Shown in pieces: positions 43,871-54,805 of a stretch of 64,000 bases of DNA (positions within the stretch are counted from its first letter, which is position 1; each line of letters opens with the position of its first letter). The notes below the pieces were generated by a model. It was not told the DNA's origin, did no database searches, and saw only the letters and a program-made list of their open reading frames with translations. Source of the DNA: Amycolatopsis solani. Its GTDB lineage: Bacteria; Actinomycetota; Actinomycetes; Mycobacteriales; Pseudonocardiaceae. Position numbers and translations under genes: made by a program. The stretch spans positions 3,844,001-3,908,000 of the forward strand of contig NZ_JAWQJT010000001.1 of assembly GCF_033441515.1 (NCBI RefSeq), read 5' to 3'.

Positions 43871-45120
43871 GGCGCTACCCTTTCCATCGACGGCCCGCCA
43901 CCGGGTGCGGTGGCGGGATCGTTCCGCGCGTCCGAGGCGCCCACCTCGCGCGGAAGCTTGGTACCGAACGCGAACCCCGCGGCGGCCAGCGCGCCGAGCC
44001 CGGCGCAGGCCAGCCAGACGGCCGCGGGGCCGCCGCGGTCGAGCAGCCAGCCGCCGCCGGCGGGCCCGAGCAGGGCCGCGGCCGACCACGCGCCGGTGTA
44101 CAGGGCCGCGTACCGGCCGCGTTGCGTGCCGGGGGCCCGGTCGGCCGCCACGGAGCTGCCGACGGGCATCTGCAGGATTTCCCCGACGGTCCAGACCAGG
44201 GCGATGACGGCGTACCCGAGCAGCCCTTCGGCGAACAGGTTGAGCCCGAAGCCCCACCCGATCAACAGGGCGCTCGCCACCAGGACCGGTCGTCGCTGGT
44301 GCCGCCGCGCCCACCGGGTCAGCGGGAGCTGCAGGAACGCGATGAGCAGCCCGTTCAAGGCCTGCACGAGGCCGAACGCCCCGGCGGTGAGCCCGGCGCC
44401 GACCATGACGACCGGCAGCGTCGTCGCGCTCTGTTCGTAGACGCAGCCGATCGCGAGGGTGGCGAGCAGGAAGACGGTGAACCGCCGGTCGAACCGCAGC
44501 GGCGGCCGGGCCACGCGGGTCCGCGGCGTCCACGGCGGCCGCGTTTCCGGCACCTTCAGCAGCACGACGAGCGCGCACAACGCGGTCGCGGCGGCGTCGG
44601 CGACGAAGACGACCGGGTAACCGAAGCCCACCATGACGCCGGTGAGCGCGGCGGACACGGCGACCCCGACGTTGACCGCCCAGTAGTTCAGCGAAAAGGC
44701 CTTCGGCCGGTCGGCGGGCGGCACGACGTCGGCGAGCGCGGCGTTCATCGCCGGCCGGGCCGCCACCGAGCCCACGCCGACGGCGAAGGCGGCCGCTTCG
44801 AGCTGCCAGCGGCCGCTCGCGGTGCCGAGCGCGACCATGGCCACCGCGGTGACGACGTGCGCCAGCACGAGGGTCGGCCGACGGCCCAGCCGGTCGGCGA
44901 GCACGCCGCCGGCCACGGTGCCGAGCACGCCACCCAGCCCGATCAGGGCGATGACGAACCCGGCGTAGGACACCGGGTACCCGTGCCCGGCCGTCAGCGA
45001 CAGCGCGAGCACCGGCCGGGTGAAGGCGCCGGCCCAGTTGACCAGGAGGCTGATCCAGATCCACCAGAACACCGGCGGCAAGCTGCCGGAGTGCCGGCGG
45101 GACGTCATCGTGTGCGTCAC
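43867..45120 (-). CDS. MFS exporter of the YcaO/RiPP operon
   Basis: 417 residues from GTG with GGAGG 8 bases upstream; an ATG four codons later is poorly spaced. About 12 hydrophobic segments; motif A GGVLADRLGRRPTLVLAH after TM2 and PPADRPKAFSLNYWAVNVGVAVSAALTG later. First gene of the operon; its stop overlaps the precursor start. It probably exports the mature peptide and gives self-immunity, a role that would explain why it precedes the precursor. Confidence 0.9.
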   Translation of the reverse strand: MTHTMTSRRHSGSLPPVFWWIWISLLVNWAGAFTRPVLALSLTAGHGYPVSYAGFVIALIGLGGVLGTVAGGVLADRLGRRPTLVLAHVVTAVAMVALGTASGRWQLEAAAFAVGVGSVAARPAMNAALADVVPPADRPKAFSLNYWAVNVGVAVSAALTGVMVGFGYPVVFVADAAATALCALVVLLKVPETRPPWTPRTRVARPPLRFDRRFTVFLLATLAIGCVYEQSATTLPVVMVGAGLTAGAFGLVQALNGLLIAFLQLPLTRWARRHQRRPVLVASALLIGWGFGLNLFAEGLLGYAVIALVWTVGEILQMPVGSSVAADRAPGTQRGRYAALYTGAWSAAALLGPAGGGWLLDRGGPAAVWLACAGLGALAAAGFAFGTKLPREVGASDARNDPATAPGGGPSMERVAP

Positions 45121-45480
45121 CGCCGGCCTCCGTTCCCCTGGTTTCTCGTCCCGAGCCGGGTTGCCGTTCCGTCTGGATCGCAGCGGGGATGGCGTTCCCG
45201 GGGCTCCTGCGGGAGAACCTCGGGTGTGGTTCTCCCATCGAGCCGGGTGCCTTCCGCTGGGTCTCAGCTGGGAGGCGCACCCCCGAACTCATGGATAAAT
45301 CATGGCTTCGGGCATGGAGATCGCTCATCTCCTCGATTGCCGGCCGCTCGGCGGCACCCGTTGACAGTGCCGAACCGGTGGGGGCAAGCTGACCCTGTCG
45401 GTAAACTGAAATGAATGCAGCGACGCTTCGATTTCAGGTCGGCTGATCAGGGCGGGGGCCCTTGATCCGGGGAGGACGTC
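45121..45480. other. 360-bp divergent intergenic region, RiPP operon and histidine kinase
   Basis: No gene supported. It must hold the RiPP operon promoter (not recognisable with confidence) and the kinase promoter. For the kinase, TTGACA at 45361-45366 is followed after 18 bases by CAAGCT. Confidence 0.5.
45361..45390 (+). promoter_or_regulatory. candidate vegetative promoter of the histidine kinase gene
   Basis: Consensus -35 TTGACA, 18-base spacer, weak -10 CAAGCT; 90 bases before the GTG start. Confidence 0.4.
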
Positions 45481-46653
45481 GTGAGGGTTGTGCTGCTCGG
45501 CGGAGCGGGGGCGCTCGCCGGCGGGAGCGGTCGGTGGGGTGCGCTGTCGCTGGTCCAGGGCGCGGTGCCACGGCTCGTGCTGGTGCCGGTCGTGTTCCGG
45601 CTGGTGCTCTTCCTCCAGGCGCTGTGGGCCGCGGGCGGGCCCACCGCGCCGGTGCTCTGGCTCGCCGTGGCGTTCTTCCTGGTGCCGAACCTCCTCGAGG
45701 TGGCCTGGGTCTTCCGCCGCGCCACCGGGATCCGGCCGGTGCTGGTCGCCGACACCGCGTACACGCTGGTCAGCAGCCTGGCCGCGGCCGCGTTCGCTCC
45801 CGGCCTGCTGGCGCTGACCTGGCCGAACGTGATGGGCACGGTCATGGTCTGGACGCTGCTGCGCGGCGCGCCCGCCGGTGCGGCGGCGATCGCCGGTGCC
45901 GTGCTCCTGCGCTACGGCACGGCCGCGGTTTCGGGCACGTCCGCGCCGGCGACGTGGATCCTGTTCGCCCTGTTCGCGGCCCTCGTGACGGGGCTGGCGA
46001 TCGTGCTGCTGGTCGCCGGGTCGATGCGGTTCGCGCACCGGCTGGGCGAGCAGCGCGGCCGGGCGGCCGAGCGCGAGCGGCACCGCCGGGACGTCCACGA
46101 CACCGTGCTGCAGGTGATGGAATCACTCGCCCTGCCCGTCCCCGGCGACGCCCTCGATCCCGTCGGCAGCCTCGACCAGGTCCGGCGCACCGCCCGCGCG
46201 CACGCGCTGCGCCTGCGGCTGAGCCTCGACGGCGACGCGCCCGCCGAGCCGGGTGGGCTCGAACACCGCCTCGGCGCGCTGGCGGTCGAGATGACGGCGG
46301 ACGGCCTGCGCGTCGACCTCGTCGTGCTCGCGAAGCCCGCCGAAGTGCCCGAAGCCGTCGTCAACGCGCTGCACGACGCAGCCCGCGAAGCACTGCGAAA
46401 CACCCTGAAGCACGCGAAAACCACCAAGGCCGTCGTCTGCCTCGAAGAGCGTGAAGCCGTCGTCACCGTGTCCGTGCGCGACCACGGGACGGGCTTCGAC
46501 CCGGCCGCGCGCCGCGCGGGGTTCGGCATCGACAACTCCATCCACGCGCGCCTGGCCGAGATCGGCGGCACCGCGCGCGTCGATTCGGCGCCGGGGCAGG
46601 GCACCCGCGTCGTGCTGACCGCGCCGCTAGAGCTGCGTTTCCCCGTCGGGTGA
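45481..46653 (+). CDS. orphan NarL-type sensor histidine kinase
   Basis: 390 residues; GTG with GGGGAGGA upstream. Five or so N-terminal membrane segments form a sensor, then a HisKA_3 dimerisation helix ERERHRRDVHDTVLQVMESL with His206, and an HATPase domain (N-box ALHDAAREALRNTLKHAKT, G-box VRDHGTGFDPAARRAGFGIDNSI, GQGTRVVLTAPL). It autophosphorylates and normally signals to a LuxR/NarL response regulator, but none lies adjacent. Divergent from the RiPP operon, so it could sense conditions or product relevant to it; that is speculation. Confidence 0.88.
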   Translation: MRVVLLGGAGALAGGSGRWGALSLVQGAVPRLVLVPVVFRLVLFLQALWAAGGPTAPVLWLAVAFFLVPNLLEVAWVFRRATGIRPVLVADTAYTLVSSLAAAAFAPGLLALTWPNVMGTVMVWTLLRGAPAGAAAIAGAVLLRYGTAAVSGTSAPATWILFALFAALVTGLAIVLLVAGSMRFAHRLGEQRGRAAERERHRRDVHDTVLQVMESLALPVPGDALDPVGSLDQVRRTARAHALRLRLSLDGDAPAEPGGLEHRLGALAVEMTADGLRVDLVVLAKPAEVPEAVVNALHDAAREALRNTLKHAKTTKAVVCLEEREAVVTVSVRDHGTGFDPAARRAGFGIDNSIHARLAEIGGTARVDSAPGQGTRVVLTAPLELRFPVG

Positions 46654-47259
46654 GTCCCGCCACTGGGCGAAGGGGCGGTCCATCGACCACTTGCCGTCCT
46701 GCTCTTCGAGGACGCGGTATTCGCAGGTCCCCGGGTTGGACAGGGACTCGAACAGCTCGATGCTCCAGCCGAACAGACGGCGGCACAGCAGCCGCAGCGT
46801 GAGCCCGTGGGAGACGATCAGGACCGTCTCCGGGTGACGTTCGTCGCGCAGTCGCAGGTCCGAAAGGAACGCCGCGACGCGGTCGTCGACGTCCGCGCCC
46901 GATTCGCCGAACGGCAGCCGGTAGAAGAAGTGCCCGAACTCGTTGCGCCGCGCTTTCTGGATCTCCTGGTCGGCCGGGTCCTGCAGGTTGCCCCAGTCCT
47001 GCTCGCGCAGCCTCGGCTCCTGCAGCAGCCGCTCGCACGAGGCCTCGATGTCCAGCAGCCGCAACGTTTCCCGCGTCCGCAGGTACGGGCTGACGTACAC
47101 CGCGGGCCGCTCGCCGTCGAGCAGCCGGGCGATCTCCGGACCGGCCGCAAGCGCTTCCCGCTCGCCCTTCGCCGTCAGCGGCAGGGCGTGGTCGGGGATC
47201 CGCGTGTAGGCGAGCTCGTCGACGTTGCCGAGCGACTCGGCGTGCCGCAGCAGGATCAT
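46627..47259 (-). CDS. histidine phosphatase (phosphoglycerate-mutase-like)
   Basis: 210 residues from ATG with GGGAG 7 bases upstream (a GTG two codons earlier is too close). Catalytic RHAESLGN at the N-terminus, second His in VLIVSHGLTLRLLCRR, acid Glu in PFGESGADVDDRV. Cytosolic phosphomonoesterase of unknown substrate. Its 3' end overlaps the convergent kinase gene by 27 bases. Confidence 0.88.
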   Translation of the reverse strand: MILLRHAESLGNVDELAYTRIPDHALPLTAKGEREALAAGPEIARLLDGERPAVYVSPYLRTRETLRLLDIEASCERLLQEPRLREQDWGNLQDPADQEIQKARRNEFGHFFYRLPFGESGADVDDRVAAFLSDLRLRDERHPETVLIVSHGLTLRLLCRRLFGWSIELFESLSNPGTCEYRVLEEQDGKWSMDRPFAQWRDSPDGETQL

Positions 47260-47321
47260 CTTCACGCTCCCATCCTGCCCGTCACACGGGCCTGACCGGG
47301 GCTGGGCATACCCTCAGGGGC

Positions 47322-49349
47322 GTGTCCGAGCAGTCCGTGAAGGAACCCGACGTCCCCACGCAGCGCCGGGCGAGTGTGCTGCCCCTGCTCTCGGTCGGCG
47401 TGCTGCTGGCCGCCGTGGTCGCGGTCGGGCTGATCGCCCTCACCGGCGGGGCCGGCTACGTCATCGCCGGCCTGCCCGATCCGGGCCTGGTCACGCAGTA
47501 CGGCGTCACCGTCGTGCGCGTGCTGTCCGAGGCCGCGTCGGTGATCTGCGTCGGTTCACTGCTGCTGGCCGCGTTCCTGGTGCCGCCGCAGAAGTCGGGC
47601 ACGCTCGGCCCCGAGGGCTACGGCGCCCTGCGCGCGGCCGGCATCGCCGCGTGGGTGTGGTTCGCCGCCGCGCTGCTGTCGGTCGCCTTCACCGCCGCCG
47701 ACACCGCGGGCAAGCCGTTCGGCGACATCCTGGACCCGCAGACGCTGCTCGACCTCGTCGGCGCCATCGAGCAGCCGAAGGCTTGGCTGTGGACGGCGCT
47801 CATCGCGGTCCTGATCGCGCTCGGCTGCCGGCTCGCGCTCACTTGGGGCTGGACGGCGGTGCTGTTCGTGCTCGCCGTCGTCGGCCTGGTCCCGGTCGCC
47901 GTCACCGGGCACTCCGCCAGCGGCGGCTCGCACGACGTCGCCACCAACAGCCTGCTGTTCCACCTGGTGGCCGCGGCGTTGTGGGTCGGCGGGCTGATCG
48001 CGCTGCTCGCGCTCGGCTACCGGCGCGGGAACCACCTGAGCCTGGCCGCGCGGCGGTTCTCCCGGCTGGCGCTGGTCTGCTGGATCGTGATGCTGCTCTC
48101 CGGCGTGGTCAACGCGCTGGTCCGGATCAACCTGAACGACCTCTTCACCACCGACTACGGCCTGCTGGTCGTCGCCAAGACGGTCGCGCTGCTGCTGCTC
48201 GGGGTGTTCGGCCACCAGCAGCGCGAAAAGGGCGTCGCGAACCTCGTGGACGGCAAGGGCGGTGCGCAGCTGCTGCGCCTCGCGTCCGTCGAGATCCTGA
48301 TCATGTTCGTGACGATCGGGATCGCGTCCGGGCTCGCGCGGACGCCGCCACCGGCGGACGCGGTCACCCAGCCGTCCACCACCGAGCTGCTGATCGGCTA
48401 CGACCTCGACGGCTCGCCGACGCTGTGGCGGCTCCTCTTCGACACTCGCTTCGACCTGGTCTACGGCGTTTTCGCGCTGGTCGCGGGCGTGCTGTACCTG
48501 GCGGGCGTGCGGCGGCTGCTGCGCCGCGGCGACACGTGGCCGGTCGGCCGCACGGTCGCCTGGATCAGCGGCTGCGTGGTGCTGCTCATCGCGACGTCGT
48601 CCGGCATCGGCCGGTACGCGCCCGCGATGTTCAGCGTCCACATGGGCAACCACATGCTGCTGTCGATGGTGACGCCGGTGCTGTTCGTGCTGGGCGGGCC
48701 GGTGACGCTCGCCCTGCGCGCGCTGCCCGCGGCCGGCAAGGAGAACCCGCCGGGGCCGCGCGAGTGGCTCGTCGCCTTCGTGCACTCCCCGGTGTCGCGC
48801 TTCCTGACCCACCCGGTGGTCGCGCTGCTGCTGTTCGTCGGCTCGTTCTACGCGCTGTACTTCTCCGGCCTGTTCGACAACGCGCTGAACTACCACTGGG
48901 CGCACCTGGTGATGAACGGGCACTTCCTGCTCGCCGGGTACGTCTTCTACTGGCCGGTGATCGGCGTCGACCCGGCGCCGCGGCGGATCCCGTACCTCGG
49001 GCGGCTCGGCATGATGTTCGCCGCGATGCCGTTCCACGCCTTTTTCGGCGTGATCCTGATGAGCAAGCAGACCGTCATCGGGCAGGCGTTCTACAGCCAG
49101 CTGCACCTGCCGTGGGTCAGTGACCTGCTGACCGACCAGCGGCTCGGCGGCGGCATCGCCTGGGCCGCCGGCGAGATCCCGGTGCTGCTCGTGCTGATCG
49201 CGCTGCTGGTGCAGTGGTCGCGCCAGGACGAGCGCGAGGCGAAGCGGCGTGACCGGCGCGAAGCGGTCACCGGCGACGAAGAGCTGAACGCCTACAACGC
49301 GATGCTCAAGAACCTCGCCGAGGGCAAGCGACCCTCGGGTTCCAGTTGA
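47322..49349 (+). CDS. CopD/CtaG fusion membrane protein
   Basis: 675 residues with about 15 membrane segments. The N-terminal half is a copper-resistance CopD-type domain (SFHLVAAALWVGGLIALLAL-like HLVAAALWVGG); the C-terminal half is a caa3-type CtaG domain (MFSVHMGNHMLLSMVTPVLFVLGGPVTL, HLVMNGHFLLAGYVFYWPVIGVDP, GMMFAAMPFHAFFGVILM). Histidines and Met-His pairs there may bind copper. It probably helps supply copper to cytochrome oxidase or handle copper. GTG start with TACCCT 7 bases upstream and no good ribosome site: a likely leaderless message. Confidence 0.9.
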   Translation: MSEQSVKEPDVPTQRRASVLPLLSVGVLLAAVVAVGLIALTGGAGYVIAGLPDPGLVTQYGVTVVRVLSEAASVICVGSLLLAAFLVPPQKSGTLGPEGYGALRAAGIAAWVWFAAALLSVAFTAADTAGKPFGDILDPQTLLDLVGAIEQPKAWLWTALIAVLIALGCRLALTWGWTAVLFVLAVVGLVPVAVTGHSASGGSHDVATNSLLFHLVAAALWVGGLIALLALGYRRGNHLSLAARRFSRLALVCWIVMLLSGVVNALVRINLNDLFTTDYGLLVVAKTVALLLLGVFGHQQREKGVANLVDGKGGAQLLRLASVEILIMFVTIGIASGLARTPPPADAVTQPSTTELLIGYDLDGSPTLWRLLFDTRFDLVYGVFALVAGVLYLAGVRRLLRRGDTWPVGRTVAWISGCVVLLIATSSGIGRYAPAMFSVHMGNHMLLSMVTPVLFVLGGPVTLALRALPAAGKENPPGPREWLVAFVHSPVSRFLTHPVVALLLFVGSFYALYFSGLFDNALNYHWAHLVMNGHFLLAGYVFYWPVIGVDPAPRRIPYLGRLGMMFAAMPFHAFFGVILMSKQTVIGQAFYSQLHLPWVSDLLTDQRLGGGIAWAAGEIPVLLVLIALLVQWSRQDEREAKRRDRREAVTGDEELNAYNAMLKNLAEGKRPSGSS

Positions 49350-49454
49350 GGTTGAGGGCACGTCCGGCGGCCGGAAAACAGCGCTTCCGGTGATCCCGGC
49401 CTGACTTTCGGTAGTCCGGTGGTGACCGGCGTCGAGACGCGATCAGGCGCGCTC

Positions 49455-49460
49455 TACGAT
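49455..49460 (+). promoter_or_regulatory. -10 box for a leaderless ettA transcript
   Basis: TACGAT seven bases before the ATG, no ribosome site between; transcription is expected to start at the start codon. Confidence 0.5.
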
Positions 49461-49467
49461 CGTGGGT

Positions 49468-51144
<1,677 letters not shown>

Positions 51145-51160
51145 GGGGGCGGGTTTCCCC

Positions 51161-53827
51161 GTGGAGGCCAGCAAAGCGCACCGGACGGGCCCGCTCTCGC
51201 ACGAGAGCGGGCGCTCCGCCAATGCCGGGGGAACCCTCTCCGCAGTCGGCAGGCTGATCGAACGCGCGGACGCGCTGCACCTGCGCGCGCCCGAGCTCGC
51301 GCTGGTCCTCGGCGAGCGCGCGGCCGCCCTTTCGGAAGCCGCGGGCGCCGACGAGCAGTGGATCCGGGCCGAGAGCCTGGTCGTGTCCTCGCGCGTCCGG
51401 CTCGGGATGCGGCCGGGCACGGTCGGGCGGGCCGTCGCGGCCCTGCGCGCGGCCGAGCACGCCGGCTACGGCGACATCGCCGCGCGGCTGCGCATCGACC
51501 TCGCCGTGTGCGCCCGGAGCCTGGGCGTGCCGCTGACCGGCCTCGCGGCGCTGCGGCCGGTGCTGACCGATCCCGTGGTCTCGCCGGTGCACCGCGCCGC
51601 CGCGTTGTGCCACCTAGTCGGCTGCCTGGGCCTGCTGGGCCGGAAGGCCGAGCTGGACCGCGTGCTCGTCGAGGCGGACAAGCTCGTCCTCGGCGACGAG
51701 TCCTCGGGCGCCGACACCCAGCTGCTGGTCCGCGCGCTGCTGCGCGTCGGCACGGCGGCCCACCGGCGTCGCCACGGCGACCTGACGGCGGCGGCCGACG
51801 CGGCCCGGACCGGGCTGGGCTTCCTGGAGAAGCTCGACAACCCGGCCGACGACGGCGGCCTCGTCCGCATCCGGCTGGTGCTGCTGCTGGTCAGCACGCT
51901 CCTCGACCGCGGCGACACGGAAATGGCGTACGAGATCGCCGAGCCGATCCTGGCCGAGCCGGTGCGCGCGGCGGGCGTCGCCCCGATGGGCTGGCTGCGG
52001 CTGGCCGTGGCGACCCGCATCCACCTGCCCGCCGGCTCCGGCGAGGCGGCGATCGAGCTGGTCCGCGAAGCGGTGGCGAGCACGGACCGCCACGGCCTCC
52101 CGGCGGTCACCGCGCGGCTGTGGCTCGAGCTGGCGCAGCTGGAGGAGCGGTTCGGCCGGGCCGAGGAGGCCATCGCGTGCCTGTACCGCTCGCGGGCGGC
52201 AGAGCAGTTGCACGCGCGGGCCCGGCGTCAGGCGTGCAGCGTGCTGGCCGGCGAGTTCGGGACGGGCGAGCCGGCTTCGGTCGACTTGGACGAGGTGCTG
52301 AAGGCGGTGCCGTCACGCCCGGTCGCGCCCGAACCGGCCCCTTCGCCCGCGGCGCCCGCTTGGTCGTTCGGGCGCGAGGAGAAGGCGGCGCCGGGGTGGT
52401 CGTTCGAGCGGCCCCGGGTGACGGCGGACGCGGCCGAGACGACGGTGATGCCGGCGATCCGCGACGAGCCGGCCCCGGAGCCGGTCGTGGTGGCGCGGCG
52501 CCCGGAGCCGCCGGGACGTCCTGAGCCGATCGAGGTGCGTTCGGCTGGCGAGGCCCGGCCAGGTGCGGCGCGGGCGGTGCCTAAGCGCGGTCGCGAGGCG
52601 GCTGCGGAGGTGCGGGAGCCGGAGTTCCGGGCGGAGCGCGGTCGTGAGGTGGCTGAGGTTCGGGTCGCGGAGGTGCGGGAGCCGGAGTTTCGGGCGGAGC
52701 GCCATCGCGAAGCGGAGGTTCAGGGAGAGCGCGGTCGGGAGCCCGAGTTTCGGGCGGAGCGCGGCCGGGAGCCTGAGTTCCGGGCAGAGCGCGGTCGGGA
52801 GCCGGAGTTGCGGGCCGAGCGTGGTCGGGAGCCGGAGTTTCGGGCCGAGCGTGGTCGCGAGGCGGCCGAGGTGCGGTCCCCGAGGGAGCGTGGGCGGGAG
52901 CCGGAGTTCCGGCCTGAGCCGGTGCTCGGGGCGGAGCCCGTGGAGGTTCGGCTCCAGCCCATCGAGGTGCACTCGGTGCGGGAGCCGGAGTTCCGGGCGG
53001 AGCCTGTCGAGCGGCGGCCCGAGCCTGGTCGAGCCGAGCACGGCCGCGAGGCCGAGCCGGTGGAGGTGCGGTCCGAGTCGTCCGAGCGGGAGCCGCAGCG
53101 GGTGGTCGAGAGCGCCGAGCCTGAGCCCGCGGCGGGCGGGAAGACCAAGTTCTCCTGGGCCGCGCTGGCTGAAGCCCGGTTGAAGGAAACCGCCGCCGAG
53201 CGGGAGTCGGCGCCAACGCGGATCACTCCCGCGTTGCCGCTCGCGCCTGAGCCCGCCGCCGAGCGGGAACCCGAGCCGCGGTCACGACGGGAGCCGCAGC
53301 CCTCGACCCGGCACGACGCCGAACACGGGTCCGTCGCCGCGCGGTCGGTGCTGGATCGCCTGGGCATCTCTTCTCCCGCCGGTGGCGCCGGGGGCCGTCG
53401 CCGGGCGGAGGACTCCGACACGGGCCGGGCCGAGGACCGCCCCGAGCCGGAACTCGCGCCGCCGCCGCGGCCGGAAGACCAGCCGCCGTCCGCGCCGGAC
53501 TACCGTGACGAAGCCGAGCCCTGGCTCCCGCGGCTGCGGATGCCACCGTCGCTGGAGCCGATGGAGGACTTCGGCCACTGGACCCCGGCCACGGCGCCGT
53601 TCCCGGAGAGCTACGCCCGCGCCATCGCGGAGGACGAGCCACCCCCGGACGCGGGCCTCGCCGACCTCCTCGCCCGCGCACTGGCCGAACACCAGGCGGG
53701 CACAGCCAGCGCGGCCGCGCTGGTCAAGCAGCTGGGCTCCCAGGATACGGGCCGCCGCAACGGCCACGGCCGCAACGGCCACGGCGCCGAGGTCCCGGAC
53801 TCCCGCCGCCACGGCTCAGCCGACTGA
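51161..53827 (+). CDS. TPR-like protein with long disordered region and REPEFRAERG repeats
   Basis: 888 residues; GTG 16 bases after ettA. Residues 20-360 are helical repeats resembling TPRs (LIERADALHLRAPELALVLGERAAALSEAAG, LWLELAQLEERFGRAEEAIACLYRSRAAEQ). From about 370 it is Pro/Glu/Arg-rich and probably disordered, with about eight copies of a decapeptide like REPEFRAERG between residues 483 and 620. The tail ends DAGLADLLARALAEHQAGTASAAALVKQL, a short helix that may be conserved, then a Gly/His-Arg-Asn stretch. Function unknown; a scaffold or regulator co-transcribed with ettA. Confidence 0.8.
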   Translation: MEASKAHRTGPLSHESGRSANAGGTLSAVGRLIERADALHLRAPELALVLGERAAALSEAAGADEQWIRAESLVVSSRVRLGMRPGTVGRAVAALRAAEHAGYGDIAARLRIDLAVCARSLGVPLTGLAALRPVLTDPVVSPVHRAAALCHLVGCLGLLGRKAELDRVLVEADKLVLGDESSGADTQLLVRALLRVGTAAHRRRHGDLTAAADAARTGLGFLEKLDNPADDGGLVRIRLVLLLVSTLLDRGDTEMAYEIAEPILAEPVRAAGVAPMGWLRLAVATRIHLPAGSGEAAIELVREAVASTDRHGLPAVTARLWLELAQLEERFGRAEEAIACLYRSRAAEQLHARARRQACSVLAGEFGTGEPASVDLDEVLKAVPSRPVAPEPAPSPAAPAWSFGREEKAAPGWSFERPRVTADAAETTVMPAIRDEPAPEPVVVARRPEPPGRPEPIEVRSAGEARPGAARAVPKRGREAAAEVREPEFRAERGREVAEVRVAEVREPEFRAERHREAEVQGERGREPEFRAERGREPEFRAERGREPELRAERGREPEFRAERGREAAEVRSPRERGREPEFRPEPVLGAEPVEVRLQPIEVHSVREPEFRAEPVERRPEPGRAEHGREAEPVEVRSESSEREPQRVVESAEPEPAAGGKTKFSWAALAEARLKETAAERESAPTRITPALPLAPEPAAEREPEPRSRREPQPSTRHDAEHGSVAARSVLDRLGISSPAGGAGGRRRAEDSDTGRAEDRPEPELAPPPRPEDQPPSAPDYRDEAEPWLPRLRMPPSLEPMEDFGHWTPATAPFPESYARAIAEDEPPPDAGLADLLARALAEHQAGTASAAALVKQLGSQDTGRRNGHGRNGHGAEVPDSRRHGSAD

Positions 53828-53922
53828 CCGCGGCTGACTGGCCCGGCCGCTGGGGCTGGTGGGTTGGTACGGCCACGGTGCCGAGGTCCCGGACTCCCAC
53901 CGCCACGGCTCAGCCGACTGAC
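53775..53922. repeat. 54-bp direct duplication of the preceding gene's 3' end
   Basis: 53775-53828 (last codons, stop and next two bases of the TPR-like gene) is repeated at 53869-53922 with two mismatches, 94 bases apart. The second copy is out of any gene. Confidence 0.9.
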
Positions 53923-54805
53923 TCGTCCGGTCGCTGTGGGCTGGCCTACCGGCTCGACCGCTGCGGCTCACCACACCGGCTTCGCTGAGCTGGCCCGGCG
54001 GCGCGGCTGGGCGGACTGGCTTCGCTTCGCCACGGTGGTCGGTCGGCTGTCCCGCGATCCGGCCGGAGTGTCATGAATGACCCATTCACCACGTCTGGCG
54101 ACAGGGCTCAGGCAAAGTCGCCGGCCCCGGCTCGCTTCACCGGTGGCAGGCGGCTGAGCAGTTCGAGTGAGGTCGCGAATGAGTCATTGGCGGCTTCGGA
54201 GGTCCCGAATGAGTCATTCGCGACCTCGCCTTCGGCAAGCCGCTCGGTGCGCGGGAGCGGTGTCCGGGGATCGGTGGCCCGGGCGTGGTGAACGGGTCGT
54301 TCATGACATCGCGGCTGATCCGGCCGACCGCGCACACGCGACTTTGCCGGGACCATGTCGTCCGACGACGTGAATGACTCATTCCTGTCATCCCCGCGTG
54401 CCCGGCCCCGACGAGAGATCGCCGCCCGGTCGGTGAGACCCCCCGTTTCGTCGCCGACCTGTCGCGACCCCGCCGTCGTGACTTCCCTCGCGTTCCCACG
54501 TCGCCGACCGGCCGACAACCTTCGCCGAGCGGCTCCCAGCTTCCACAGCTGAACCGATCACGTTCCCCTCCACCCGCGTGAGCGCCCTCCAGTGTGGCTG
54601 GTCAGGGCCTCCTGACCGCCTCGGACACAACCCGTCGGTAGCTTTACCGATCCCGCGAATCCGCTGGCCCGAAAGGGTTTTTCCGCTCGAACCAACCTCT
54701 GGGTCTTCGTGTGGCCGCGCGGCCCGGCGCATTAGTGTGGGGTGAGTCCGGCTCAACGACGAGCCGGCGCGGTGCCACCTCACGCAAACTGGAGAGTTGT
54801 CTCAA
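53828..54805. other. 978-bp gene-free region with palindromic AATGASTCATT words
   Basis: No convincing gene on either strand. Besides the 54-bp duplicate it holds several Family B-like elements: TGAATGACCCATTCACCACG at about 54074, an imperfect inverted pair GAGGTCGCGAATGAGTCATT / AATGAGTCATTCGCGACCTC at about 54168-54228, and GTGAATGACTCATTCCTGTC at about 54370. CCGGCT-N8-AGCCGG and a GGAGAG ribosome site precede the GDH gene. Confidence 0.7.

Noticed and set aside
43721..45328. A 535-codon frame ending in the RiPP precursor sequence
   Set aside because: All but the last 49 codons run through the exporter gene in another frame and look like a shadow; only the ATG at 43870 has coupled-gene context.
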